Source: Pyrus communis
Taxonomy: Eukaryota > Streptophyta > Magnoliopsida > Rosales > Rosaceae
DNA: 64,000 nucleotides
Assembly: GCF_963583255.1 (NCBI RefSeq)
Contig: NC_084807.1
Span: 19,538,072 to 19,602,071, forward strand
Direction: 5' to 3'
How positions within the stretch are numbered: the stretch's first letter is position 1; each line of letters begins with the position of its first letter. Under the pieces are notes generated by a model, which was not told the origin of the DNA, made no database searches, and saw only the letters and a program-made list of their open reading frames with translations. Positions 31,004 through 43,099 of the stretch are shown here, piece after piece. A program made the translations under genes and the position numbers.

Positions 31004-31660
31004 CTACTTTAAGTTCGTCATCCTTACTCGCTTGCCCATCTTCTTCGGTGGCAATGAAATCGACTTATGTTGCTTTCTCGGCAACCACCTCCCCATCCAA
31101 TAAATTTGGTTGTGTGTGGTTGGTCGAAATTCAGTGAGTAAAACATAGACCATGCTGATTTCCATGTTTTCAAGGACTGAGGGACCCATCGGATCCTAGT
31201 CGTCTTCCTCTGGGTGATCGATAGCAGTATCATGTTTTTTAGCATTCTTGTTATGGTCATCTTCTGCCTCATCGGATGCTTGCACTTGTGGAATGACACC
31301 TGGACCTGGTTCATTATGGTTGTCGTTTTCGAGCATTATCGATGCTGAGGTTTGATTTTGTCCCTGCAATGTTCGTTCTTTGTGTCTAGATATGCATCTA
31401 AACGAGCCACATCTTTCTTATCAGCCGTAAGGCCGAAGAGGCATACGACCAAGAAGACTTTAAAATGATACGCAAATGCTTGAGATCTTCAAGGGAGAAA
31501 GGAAGTTCGGCGATGTCTATGTCTGTGTATGGGTTAACCTCTAAACCGAGGACTCGAGCCTCACATATATGCTGGAACCTAGCTTTTAATGCTGGATCAG
31601 TGGTTTTCTGGATAATTTGTTCAGCATCGGGACAAGTTAGTGCCAAGTCGAGAGCTTCTT
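31004..31660 (-). pseudogene. Gypsy-2 gag-protease linker remnant
   Basis: Frames at 31024-31314 and 31398-31646 (MALTCPDAEQIIQKTTDPAL; NPYTDIDIAELPFSLEDLKH) lie between gag and protease on the same strand. No domain was recognised; assigned by position. Confidence 0.4.
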
Positions 31661-32546
31661 AACATGCCTTAGGCAGGCCACATAAGTCATTGGAGGAATG
31701 CTTCTTATGAAATTCTCACATGTACTCCAAGGATTCACCTAGGAATGAAGGGTGTAGATTCCGCAGAACTTTTATTAATGGCTCTTGCGGGGGTAATGGG
31801 GGAAGCTTGCTTTTGACTTCTTGTCTGAAATGCTAGAGACGAACTTTCATCTCCCTAGGCTAAAGAAGGAGTTTGCTGTGTTTTTCGGACTCTTCAATGA
31901 TCGTTTCAAAGTCACGATCAACTGCCTTTTTCTCTTGAAGTAATTCGGCCATAATGGTCGGGGTTAGTCGGTCATCTTCATTTCCTGTTGCCTCTTTTCG
32001 CTACCACCTGGTAGTTGAATTAGCTTGTGCTTCTTGCCATTGGGCCATGCAATCTATCCGTTGGCGGGGACATTTTTGAGATTCGGATAATGTCGTATAC
32101 ATGCCAACATGAGAATTGTAACTATACCAATGTTGGCTGAGTGGCTTAGGTGGCTTGAAGGTTTTTTGACTCACCGATGAACTCGAACTGCTGGAGTTAC
32201 GCGAGTAATAATCCTCATTATAAAACAGAACGCCAAAGTCAAGACGCAGTCTGGCTGAGGTTGGACCATTTGTTCATTCCTGAGGGCCGAGTCTCTCGAA
32301 CACTTTTTAGCATTGGCCGACACCGAGTTCTTTTAGAGGTGTCGCTGCAGCCATGGACGGTTGCTATAAAGTTGGAACCTGAGGTGTTTTCTCTTTAGGT
32401 TCGGTTAGGACGACGCGCGTTTTACAACAGCCGCACAAAACCATCGGTCCATCAGCTTCTTCGGTACTGGAGCCTGACATAGATTCAACTATGACCGGTC
32501 CCGAAAACTTCATGGGTGGTTCATTTGAAAATAAATCAATCTTGAG

Positions 32547-34224
32547 TCATGGCTGAGAGTTTTGCTTAAGGACATGTTGTACTAGGATGAACTCGGCCTT
32601 CCCTTTCCCTTTGTTTTTAGGCAGATAAGCATCCACCATGCCAATTGTCGTCGAGGGAAAGGGATTAACGTCGACAGCTATTTGTTTCTCAGGAAATTTT
32701 AGCTTGCCTTTATCAATCCAACTTTGAATGGCATCACGAAACACGACGCAATTGTTGGTGGTATACTTGTTCGAGTTATGGTACTTGCAATATGTTTTGC
32801 CTTTCAACTCTTCGGCCTTAGGAATGTTATGTCCTAGCCGAAGTTTTATGATCTTTGCTAACAAAAACTGGTTGAAAATTGCATCGGCCTTTGTGATATC
32901 GAAAGTGTATACTTTCGATGTTTTAATCGTCTCTTCAGAGGCCGAGCGGATTTTGGCATCCTTGGAATTAATTTGAGCTAATTCCTTGCAAATGTATGGT
33001 TTATCAATTATTATCTCAGCTGCATCTACACTGGCATATTGGGAATCCTCGTTTTCGACCAATACGTAACTAACCATAGGATTCTTGTATATCGTTCCCT
33101 GGGATGAGGATTTTGAGATCTTTTCCTTTCGGAGCAAATAATCATATTGCTCAACATGCTGGGCCAGTTTGTACATATCTCGAATATTTGCCCCCAGGAA
33201 TTTCTTTTTGTATTCCACATCCAGGCCGTTTAGAGCGATTCTAACGAATTCAACTTCAGGGAAAGGTACTCAGCACCAATTTCTGGCCGACTTGAACCTT
33301 GTTAAGTATTCTATTGGTGACTCGTCTGATGCTTGAGCCATTTTAGCTAATGATGAAACTGACATTTCCATCCTCGGTCGCTAGAATTGTTCATGAAAAC
33401 TTTCAACCAGTTCCTTCTAACTCTAGACGGAGTTAGGTGGGAGGTTGATGTACCAGGCAAATGCCGAACCTGTTAGTGAGAAGTTAAATAGTCGTGGGTT
33501 ATGGAAGTCACTATGAACGTCTCCACATTGCGCAGTGAACCGAGCTACATGTTCTAACGAAGACAAGGACGATTCTCCAGCGAAAAGGCTGAAATCTGGG
33601 ATCTTGAAGCCTTTAGGATATTCAAACTTCTCCACATAAGCCGGGTATAGATGGATAAATGTTGGGAAGTTCGGCCCTTTTTTTTAAGGCCAAGTCGATC
33701 ATCCTTTGGACCTCGGTCATATTGACGGATGCTATTTCCACTCCCTGGTCAGGTCCGTCTGATCTATTACTTGATCCTCTTCTTTTTTCCAAGTCAATAG
33801 GTTGGAGCCAAGCGGATCCTATCTCGGCTTGCAATAGAATACTCATAAATGGAAGTTGTCGAGGTTGACTGACGTGTCCATCTTCAAAAGCTTTACTGAC
33901 CAATAGTTCAAGCAATCTAGTGTGTGTATCACCATTACTTCGTATTACTTCGAGCAAATTGTTCATTTTTTGGTCGACCGACCGTTCGACCTGCCGAGAT
34001 TGCTCATCAAGTCGTCTTCGAAGAAACGACCTAGTCGGGGGATCAGAACCTTCCCCACTATCTTCGTCGTAGTCTTCCATTATTCCTTCGATTAAAATGC
34101 ATGTGGTTTTGTTAGGAATTTCTACGTTGCAAGGCTGGCTACTGAGACAAACTTCCTTTTCTCGGTGTGTCCCACTTACAGCCTCAAGTGTCACAGTAAT
34201 GAGGGGATTTTGTACCTGTGACAA
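32547..34224 (-). pseudogene. Gypsy-2 gag remnant (Tat-like)
   Basis: The N-terminal part (34224-33622) is an acidic, coiled-coil-prone stretch (RSFLRRRLDEQSRQVERSVD). The capsid domain follows at 33635-33423 (YPKGFKIPDFSLFAGESS, then SSLEHVARFTAQCGD and SLTGSAFAWYINLPPNSV), the Retrotrans_gag signature. The C-terminal part (33218-32547) has RDMYKLAQHVEQYDYLLRKE and KTYCKYHNSNKYTTNNCVVF, with spaced Cys/His as in Tat gag. Stops around 33230-33420 split the frame. A sister copy of the capsid region is at 43323-43571. Confidence 0.8.
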
Positions 34225-34324
34225 ATCTTGTCCAAGGCCTTGGTCGTTGACTTTCCCATGACTATTTTCTTTTTTACTGACCGTGTCTCAATGGTCATGA
34301 ATTTCGAAGGTTTAGCATTAGGTC

Positions 34325-34342
34325 CCACTGGGCATGCCAAAA
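34325..34342 (-). other. Putative primer-binding site of Gypsy-2
   Basis: On the minus strand, immediately after the LTR end GGTCAACA, the sequence reads TTTTGGCATGCCCAGTGGGA. It is nearly identical to the Gypsy-1 site at 9889-9906. Confidence 0.65.
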
Positions 34343-35503
34343 TGTTGACCCTAAAAATTACAAAGCCTACATGGCGCGCAGGCTGAGTAACTAATGAGCT
34401 AACTATGTCCTTCGGTTGATACGGGGCTTGCCAACTCATCGGTCGAGCTCGACCGAGGAATAAAATTTGTTGATGTTGTGTTGAGCGCGTTGCTGACTTC
34501 TTGATCTTGCGACTACGGTCGAGGAAGAAACATGTCTCGGCCTTCGGATCTTAGAGCCTGAAGACAAGGCTGCTAGTTCTACGATGTTCACGAATCATTG
34601 GGGCCGAGTTTGGTCATGGTGATTATATTCGTAAAATATAAGCACATCGAACTGGTTTCAAATTATACGGACATAAGTACTCAAAAGAGATGTATGTCTT
34701 GATGGTAAATGTGGTTCGACTGTCAGAATGTCGAACTCTGAAACTCACTTGTGAGTATCCAATCATAAAACCACTCGGCTTTCGATGTGCCGAATGTAGT
34801 AACTTGTAACACCTTACTTCGCTGAGAAGGCTAATAAGATAATCTCCACTGATAAAGATTCAGAAACCCTTCTCGATCGAGACTTGGATAGGTAACCAGT
34901 CGGCCTGAACACAGTGCTGTTTATCCAAACTGAAGGTGCTCCTCGGTCTACTGATTCTACAACAACAGTGATGTTTATCCAAACTGAAGGTGTTCGCCGG
35001 TTGCCTTCACAGTACTGTTTATCCAAACTGAAGATGTGTTGGCAGAAAAAGAAAATAAAAAAAAAATCTTAAGATGTTTGAAAGGTTTGTGTAGGGCAGT
35101 TGTGTGTTGAATTGGAGAGGCCCTTGAATGATGCACTCTGCTCTCTATTTATAACAACAAATCCTTCTTAAGATCAAGTTGAAACCATATTCGGATTAGG
35201 ACTTCTTATTCTGATCCGACCTTATCTCGACCAATCCTACTCCTATTAGGACTTTGAACTCACCCCCCCCCCTTTTCAGGCCGTATTCATTTCCGGCTAA
35301 GAATCCTCATTGCATTAGGACCCCTTATCGTACTAGGATTTCAGCCCATCTGCTCTTATCCAAATCACTCCTTCTTGCAATAAAACTCGACCGCCTTAAC
35401 TGAGCGGCTTAGGACCACCAGACAACCCATAGTACATTTGAAAAAGCTTTGGGCCGAACATAGACCTACGCTCGGCCCAATAATATTATTTTTGGCCCAA
35501 ACA
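34343..35503 (-). repeat. 5' LTR of Gypsy-2 (1161 bp)
   Basis: On the plus strand it runs TGTTGACCCTAAAAATTACA ... GGCCCAAACA. It is homologous to 23061-26478 apart from the nested solo LTR. It contains an internal short repeat TGTTTATCCAAACTGAAGGT at about 34918, 34972 and 35015. Confidence 0.9.
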
Positions 35504-35508
35504 CATTC
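35504..35508. repeat. TSD of Gypsy-2, right (CATTC)
   Basis: CATTC following the LTR end AAACA matches 23056-23060. Confidence 0.85.
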
Positions 35509-36088
35509 AAATGTCAACAATGTGGAGTCTAAGAATCGGATACATCAGGGGCTTATCCATTAGCGGCCCCCTGATCAGGGTTGGGTTAAATTAAACTTTA
35601 ACGGATCGATGACTCAAGGAAAGGCTGGTGCGGGCTTTGTGTCAAGAAATTACCAGGGTTTGACAGCGGGTGTTGGGGCTTGCAATTTGGATGGGGCTAC
35701 TATTTCAGTGGTGAAGGTGTTGGCCCTAAATGAGGGGTTCATTTTTGCAATAATGAAGAATATTCAACAACTAGAGGTAGAAGGTGACTCTCCGTTGATC
35801 ATTAAATTAGTGTCTAGAATATGGAAACTCTCCTGGCATCTCCTCTCTCCCATCGAAGATATTAAATGGATGGCTGCTAGCTTTAATTCTATTTGCTAGA
35901 GACATTTTTAGGGAAGCCAATTTTGTGGCTGACAAAGATGGCTGATGTGGGTGTGGTGGTATCAAATCCTCATTTTTGGGACCATTGCCTCCCCACTTCA
36001 GCTTTAGAAGCTTTTAACCTTGACTGTATTGGAACTGGTTGTATTAGAGGCTTTTTGATTTAACATATTTATTTTGCCATGAAAAAAA
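35509..36088 (+). pseudogene. LINE segment 3: RNase H-like domain and 3' end
   Basis: The frame at 35609-35899 reads MTQGKAGAGFVSRNYQGLTA then LALNEGFIFAIMKNIQQLEV and EGDSPLIIKL. These are the RNase H fold motifs found at the C-terminus of many plant L1 ORF2 proteins. FREANFVAD occurs downstream in another frame. The element ends with a short A-run at 36082-36089. Confidence 0.8.
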
Positions 36089-36102
36089 ATGATGCTTTGT
36101 AA
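36089..36102. repeat. Right target-site duplication of LINE
   Basis: ATGATGCTTTGTAA followed by an A-run to 36126. Matches 6038-6051. Confidence 0.8.
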
Positions 36103-36126
36103 TTTTAAAAAAAAAAAAAAAAAAAA

Positions 36127-36589
36127 CAACAACAACACTTTTGTTAAGAGTGGTTTTATTACAAATACAACGAACTTTTTAAAAAGTCAAGTGCTAAAGT
36201 ATTTAGCAAAAATGTTTTCTCGTTTACGTTTTAGCAATAATGTTTCCTTTATGCCAATGAGAATTTTTATTTTTATTTTTTTTAATCGAAATGTAAATGG
36301 GTTTAAATACACAATGAGCTTTTCATTTGTTTTTCTGGCCCATTACGAGAATGGATAACAATTGCCAAATGGTTTCTTGCACCAAGAAAGAAGAGAGACA
36401 TTTGCACATAGTAAAAATACTTTAGTGCATTGAAAAAAATCGGAAAAAGAGCCGTTTTCATTTTCAAAAGCAAAATAATGTTACAAGCTTAGTACAGTCG
36501 TAGAAGGTCTGCATGGTGATTAGTGATTAGTTGAAGGTGTACATATTGAAAGGGAATTGGGTTATCATCCAAAAATCTTGTCCTACCTA
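36127..36589. other. Downstream/3' UTR region of the At1g16860-like gene
   Basis: Contains a (CAA)n tract after the LINE A-tail and AT-rich sequence. The 3' UTR of the minus-strand gene must lie in the part nearest 36589. No other feature seen. Confidence 0.4.
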
Positions 36590-39412
36590 CTACCATCTTT
36601 CTGCCTGTTGTATTGAATCTTGGTTGACTGAATGCCCAGCGGCCGTTTGATAGACCCTTAGGATCATCCCATCTACGTCAACTGGGAGAAGCAGTTTTCG
36701 CCAGAGACACCCGGTTGAGATTACTTCTGGCGGTTGAACAATTGTAGTCATGTCATTGTTTCTATGCAACATTCCGAATACTGTCACTGAGCTGCCTTCT
36801 TGAACATACCTGCAAAAATTCGTGCAAATCTGAAGTACATAAGCTCCTAGGAAGCTCAGGTTAAAATGTAAACAAAACCATTTATGCAGCAGGGTATTCA
36901 AGTGAGATTGTAATGTATAATTAGGTTACCCTTCCTCCAGACGTAGTAGACGGGATTCAGATGAGAGATTTCTCTCAGTTAACCATTTCCTCAAGTGAGG
37001 AGAGAGGATTCTGCATCTTTTAGTGTTGACAAGTTTGCTCTCGACAATTAGTGGGATAATTTTGCAACCAGAACCAGCTTTGACAATAGCTGTAAGACCA
37101 GACTTTTGATCGGTTAAGTAAAAGTCTGTGGAGAATCTCTGTCAGGTGGAAAGCCGAAGAAGAAGAAAAAACAATTATAATTCTATGTACACAGATATTT
37201 TCTTCATGATTCAGATACTAGTATAGAAATGCAAATAAAAATTTTAGACAAAAAGATCTGCAGAAATTTTCTTATTATCTACAAAAAGAAAATAATAGAT
37301 TCATTTGGTTGGTTTAATTACACCAGTACGTTTGAGAAGTTTCGATTTGGCAAAGTCACAAATAACTTGAAATGTTAAAGAATACCAAGCATAGAAACAA
37401 ACGAGAGACTTCAAATGTGTATTATTTGTACTAATTACAAATTAACTATTGGAACTAATCACTAGCCAAATATAGACTACAAGTCACACATATTATCTTC
37501 AAACTTTTTTTACCGTCATCATCTTTCCTCCAATTACCTTGGGTCCTTGACCATTACAGGAAACAGTAGATGCTTAAAAAATGCAGGATAAGCCATCCAA
37601 GGCAACAAAAGGGAAAGGCCTGAGGCCTTCAAACCTCTAAAGCTTCATCGCACAAAAGACCGAGCATCACAAAAACAATGAGCGAAATTGATGTAAGCTT
37701 GCCAATGTAAAGGAGACAAAAGATAGCAAAAGACATAATCAGACAAAGCTCCCGGATAGAAGACATGAAGTTCTAATTGAGAACAATGAGAAACATACAC
37801 CAAAATTTTTAGCCACGAGCAAATAAGGAGCTAAATGGGCAGCAATAAATTATTTGGACCATGTTTTTTACTCCATCGGCCAAATGAAGTCCAAAGTCGT
37901 GGTGCAAGATGATCAGAAGGATGTGGGGACTAAACTTAACATTCTGCGTTGCAAATGCCAAGTAAGCATTCCAATCGTGATAGTTAACTAAACGCATAAA
38001 TTGACGCAAAGCACGAAAGGACATGGAAACAAGTACAAATGATTGATCCATCTCATGAACGCAATCAACCTATTTGATCTAATTAGGACAAGCAACAGCT
38101 TGCTGATCCACATGGCAACAGAAGAGTATTCATACCTCACAATATGCTAAATGCCACTGGAAGCATGATCTCTTGACATTCCCTGGCTGTAGAGTTAATC
38201 CCCTGTATTCATATAAAAGAGTAGAGGCATAGATACAGCCGGTAGCTTTTTCATATGAAGATTCAAGGGATAGACTCCCACATGATGCAATCTGAAATCA
38301 TTGGAACAACATGTTATCATTCGTCCTCTCATATGTTGAATAAACCACATACTGAGTGACAGATGAGAAACCGGTGGAAATAACCAAGAAAAAGGGTAGG
38401 TTAACCGTGATGCATATATTTACAAGTTTACAGATCAGCACATATGAGGTGCACAATCCACTTGTTATATAAAGATCCTTACTTCATAAGTAATCTAGTA
38501 TGCATTAAAAAAAATGATTAAAAAAACTTCTGCGAAAAGTCTTTCAAGATGATGCTATATTTCTAATGAGTTCGTATAGTATCATATGCATATAAAACTA
38601 GAACGTGAAAATGCTGCATAAACCTATTATTGCAACAAATATTGAACCATCCAAGCTCCCAAAGTCTTAATTTAGTTCCATGATACCAAACAAATTTTCT
38701 GATTTTTCGCCACTTAATGTTATTCTCCAATAGTTCAGCTGCGCTTCATTCGATTTCTAAGAACAATAATTTTCCAGAACTTCAAACTATTCCGGTTTAA
38801 AATGTCAGAAACCAAACACAGGAACATACAATCTGCCCCACATAATAAAAACATTCATACAGAGATAACATCAACAAAACACCCCAATTTTCCCCTTTCG
38901 TTTTCCTCCAATTTCTCAGCAACCAATCACATACTTCTACATTGCACTCCAACTACATATTCCCAACCTAAATTTCCCAAAACCAAATCATTCCAAAAAC
39001 CCCCAAAACAATTTTATTACCTTTGAAAGTAATACAGAAACCCAATAAAAAATTACAAGAAACCCATAACAACGAGCTAAAAGGGCGAGAGGATGAGTAC
39101 CCCAGTAATTTTGACGAGCTGTCCGTGCTGGGCGAGGCGGAGGTCGGACTCCGGAACCGAGTCGAGGAACCAAAAGACGGCAGCTTTGGTCGCCCAGTGC
39201 CGTACATTCCAGACGACGAAGGCGGCGACGAGGACGGAGAGCAGGAGGAAGAAGACGAAGAAGAGGGCGTTGCGGACGACAATGAGGATGAAGATTGAGA
39301 CGGAGAGGCCCAGAAAAAAGATGGGTACGAGAATGTAGAGAACCAGAGACGGAATGGGCTTCAAGGCTCTGCCACCGTGGTCTCTCAGGACGCCATTAGA
39401 GAGGTCGTTCAT
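36590..39412 (-). CDS. At1g16860-like membrane protein, four exons, 298 aa
   Basis: Four exons on the minus strand join in frame with GT-AG introns: 39412-39101, 38291-38136, 37138-36930 and 36809-36590 (312+156+209+220 = 897 bp). The start ATG gives MNDLSNGVLRDHGGRALKPI. Two hydrophobic segments lie at about residues 22-46 and 47-68 (SLVLYILVPIFFLGLSVSIF; LFFVFFLLLSVLVAAFVVWN). A conserved soluble part follows: KITGIASCGSLSLESSYEKA, LLYEYRG, FSTDFYLTDQKSGLTAIVKA, LSPHLRKWLTERNLSSESRL, YVQEGSSVTVFGMLHRNNDM and VISTGCLWRKLLLPVDVDGM. This pattern matches the plant-wide At1g16860/At1g78880 family of unknown function, whose soluble part loosely recalls the GIDE-type domain of MUL1-like ligases. 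It is shorter at the N-terminus than At1g16860 itself. It appears intact and is the first host gene beyond the transposon nest. Confidence 0.88.
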
Positions 39413-41940
39413 TACTCCTCCGAGCTTTTGAGTCGGCGGTTATGCCGTTGCTCCTTCGGTTAAGCTCCCACCTTTACTGAATCAGTGAGGACGAAGGAGA
39501 AGACTGTTGGGTAAGTGTCTAAAACGCAATGCCATTTCGACACTCAGCGGTCATACCACGCCGTTTTCTTGAGGCGTGGTGCTTTGACTATTTAGGACTT
39601 TCACGTGAAACGACTACGCTGGAATGGCGTGGTTGTTTGAAGGGGCCGTAATTCGGATCGACGCAATTTGCATTTAGCTCGTTTTTTGTTCGGTGAGTGT
39701 GCTCAGATTGAACAAAAATGTGCGAGCTTATAGTTTGGTTTGTTCTTCTCATAAAATTCGTGTGTAACTAGTGAAGATATAAATTAACTACTTTCAAAAG
39801 GAGAATGACATATGAACAATATGTTTAATGTAACGGTTTTACTTTCAACGTCGTGAGTAGACCAAAAATTACTTAAGAAAATAAGATGTAATATCCCCTA
39901 TATTAATGGGCATTTAACTAATGGCCCATGGGCTCTCCAGACCGACCATAAAACGTCATGCTATAGATCCATACCCAATCTAAAGATGGCAGGGCACCAA
40001 CTCTTTGGAGTCTGCCCATAGGTGTCTGGTGCGACCGCGTTCTTACCAACAAGGACCTTCATAACTACTAGTTGGCAGGACTATGACGGCTGACTTGCAT
40101 CATCAAGGACAGCAAAGCTTCACATGATTAGTTATTGTTAACGCGAGTCTCCTAAATGACTCGGTCCACTCTTGCCACGTCATCACTATGAGGGAAGACT
40201 TTTTTATTATAGACTAGATCACTGTTGGGTGGAGGAGACACTTTGATCTGTGATAGACCACCTCTTCCAAATGGTCAGTTATCTAATGGCCTATACTCTA
40301 GTGGATAGTGCTATACTAAGACAATCTGACTAGGATGCTCTGTTGAGACCACCAGACCAGGGTACTTTACTAAGACACCAGACCAAGGTACTTTATTGAG
40401 ACCAGCAAACAAGGGTGTAACATTCTTAGAGTTATGCTACGTCCTTGTTCAATTTTTTTTTTCGTTTCTGCAGTAATAAGAATACTAAAAGTCCAAATCA
40501 TACAAAACTTTGAAACTTCGCATAGCTCCAAGTTGGCATGGGCATGGGTTAGTTTGGGTTGGGTTGGTTTTGGACTAAAACCAAAAGCAAATCGACCTAG
40601 TCGGTTGGGCCAAAATTGCAAACCGAAACCGACCAGGCTTAGAACCGATCAGGTCGATTAGCTGATAGAGGCAGGTTGGTTTGGGTCGGTTATCGGTTTG
40701 TGTAAAGATGAAAATACATAGAAAATTTCTCTCTAAAACTAAAGAACATAGCGCCAAGATGAGTGATTGCTTAAACGAAAGCACAAATGAAGCATCTCAA
40801 TGAGAGCACCAAAGCAGCAGCTGCTGCCTTCTCCAAATGGTGCCTCATGTTCTTCTCTAAAAGGACTCTTAAGCTAATCAGGTTTTGTGTTCATGTGGTG
40901 AAAACACGGTAACTCATAAAACTAACCGTTTATATTACTACATGTATTAATTATGATTACAAAATAAAATTAAATATATGAAGGTCAGTTCGGTTAATTG
41001 CACCCTAAGAATTTTGGGAACCGATTGCCAAATCGATTAAGATTGATGCGGTTCAGTTTAATCACCAAAAATTTAAAAAATAAAAACAAAAAGTGTGGTT
41101 CGAGCGCTTCACTAGGTTTTTATTTTTATTTTTTATTTTATTAAATGCCTAGCTCTAGCTGCAAGTCTAAACAACTCAAAGTGATAGTGTTCAAAGGAGT
41201 TTCATTTAGCCCACTCTGTAGTGTCCAGTTAGCAACTTGGGAGACTCGAATAGTAATAAATGTTGTAATGATTGGCGGCTAGGAGTAGGGAAAATACGTT
41301 GTATCCCGACCCTGAGTATGATCACTTCTATCCTAGACCAGTCAAATACATACTGCAACACCATGTGTTAAGCAGGTCTGAAAGAGGTATCTAGACTAGG
41401 AAATCCCCAAGTTGAATTTTATTCCAATAAGCCTCTGGTGCACGAAAGTTCCTGAGCCAAGTCAGGTCAGTGGTGTCTGACAAGAAACGCTCAGGTCCTA
41501 CGTATGAGGTCTAGCAATGGGATTCAATTAAGTGTTTCCGACCCATATGCAGGCAGCCAAGTCCCTAACGAATTTTCGTTTTAAGACTCACTAGGGATGG
41601 ATCAGCAATCTAGATTAGGAACCCAGCCTCTTCTCTATTACGCGTTGCAACATCTAAAATCCTCATACCTGAAATTGGATAAGGTGAACAAACAAGACAT
41701 CATATCAAAGTAGGAACGCTTATTCAAAAATGAACTTTGGAGGTCATTCTGGGTAAGACTTGTCATTTTTTTTTATCCTAAGTTTGACAAATAAATTATG
41801 AGTATAGAGTAAAGGATTTTCATGGGTATTAGACCTAGTGTTGGAGTAAGGTAACTCTCCGATAGTCGCAATGGGAATCATTATGAATGCCAAGTTTGGG
41901 ACATAGTGTTTTTCCGAATCAAGGTTACCAAGAAAGGTTT
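39413..41940. other. Intergenic region upstream of the At1g16860-like gene
   Basis: The first few hundred bases after 39412 should contain the promoter and 5' UTR of that gene, including a TTTCACGTGAAA palindrome near 39599-39610. Further right, 40538-40700 is rich in GGTT/GGTTTTGG-type repeats of the sort seen in small transposons. No coding region or RNA gene is supported. Confidence 0.4.
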
Positions 41941-42574
41941 TGAGCTATGTCACGGGCCCGCAAGCTTGCTCGTACTCTACTTTACTACTTTGTACTTTGA
42001 AGTTAGCTTATTTTGAAGGCATTCGTCGGATTACTAAATTATTGCATGATGTGGAGGCAAGGGATGAAAAATTTTCAACATTTTATTCAAACTGGATAAA
42101 TGACTTGGATGAAATGGGAAGTGTTTATAATACATAAAGTATATGTTTATTATCAAAGTCCCATGAACAGGGTAGAAAAGGTACAATTATTTAGGGGGAG
42201 ACAAGCCCTCATCCTTAGCATGCCCTGGGAAAATTATCAAGTAGATTTGATGAAGATCATCAACTCTGATGAAGTTCAGTCATCGTTAGAAGACTTCTAT
42301 GAAAAGACGTGAAGACAGCCACAATGAAGAAGAACTTTTTCAAGAATCTTAAAGCCCTTTTGAAGTTGAACCTGTATGTGAAGACTACAATGAGGACATT
42401 GCAGACAAGAGGGCAAGGAATGAATATTATGGAACATGATGTGAAAAGCTTTACAAGATTTGTTATGCTATGCAAAAACCACCAGTGCAATAAAGTTATT
42501 TAAAGGCAAAGTGCCAAGAGATTTCACCATTGAGTCTAGAAAGTTTCACCAAGAGATTTGTGTGTTCAAAGAAC

Positions 42575-42714
42575 GAAGATTGCTCGGTGATATAGAGAGT
42601 TGTTCCTTGTTTAATGTGCACAAGTAACCTGGCGTCTTTCATAATTGCTCAGTGATATAGAGAGCCATTCCTTGTTTAATGTGCATAAGTAACCTAGCAT
42701 CTTTCATCATTATT
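42575..42714. repeat. Tandem duplication of ~71 bp
   Basis: ATTGCTCGGTGATATAGAGA ... GTAACCTGGCGTCTTTCATA is followed directly by a diverged second copy (ATTGCTCAGTGATATAGAGA ... GTAACCTAGCATCTTTCATC). It lies among sequence resembling a decayed retroelement (41940-43100) that I cannot classify. Confidence 0.75.
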
Positions 42715-43099
42715 ATGCCTCTTTCTCAATATTTGAGATCACACAGCTGAATCTAGAACGTAAAAAATTCACAAGCAACAAAGTTAATACGTCGCGTGTC
42801 TGAAAGAAAGAAAATAGTACGCATTCAGACTGACTCCTAAAGGCGTGGTCTCTAAGTAACTACCCATCCTTAAGGAGAACAAGTCGTTTTCAATGCCTAG
42901 TTAAGGGTAATTATGGAACCATGATTTTTCAAGGCCGGAGAAAGACAAATCGAACTACGCCTACCTCAGAAGTTCGATCATCGACTCAACAGCCTCCATT
43001 ATAGAGCTGACTTAACGAATATGCGATGTCACCATCTTGTTTCACAAGATTCAGGAACCTAATCTAGTATGGAATCAACAGGTTTCCTAATAATCCTTA

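Larger units (their letters stand above)
23061..35503 (-). mobile_element. Gypsy-2: degenerate Tat-like LTR retrotransposon with a plant-mobile-domain ORF
   Basis: Reading on the minus strand, the order is 5' LTR (34343-35503), primer site, gag (about 34224-32547), protease (about 30992-30777), integrase C-terminus (about 30760-30420), an antisense ORF region (about 30400-27038), polypurine tract and 3' LTR (23061-26478). Reverse transcriptase, RNase H and the integrase core are missing between 30777 and 30744, so a large internal deletion has removed them. Frames are broken throughout. It is flanked by the TSD CATTC. Confidence 0.88.
6087..36088 (+). mobile_element. L1-type LINE, about 6.46 kb, split by two LTR elements
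   Basis: The LINE is in three pieces: 6087-8842, 19932-23060 and 35504-36088. Removing Gypsy-1 and Gypsy-2 (each with one target-duplication copy) joins endonuclease, reverse transcriptase, zinc-binding and RNase H segments in the right order and leaves about 6460 bp, close to a full plant L1. It ends in CATG plus a short A-run, and the flanking sequence ATGATGCTTTGTAA plus A-rich DNA occurs at both sides. Numerous in-frame stops and frameshifts make it non-functional. It is the oldest layer of the nest. Confidence 0.88.

Noticed and set aside
39053..39298. Plus-strand acidic ORF (DEDGEQEEEDEEEG)
   Set aside because: It is the reverse complement of the transmembrane exon of the At1g16860-like gene.
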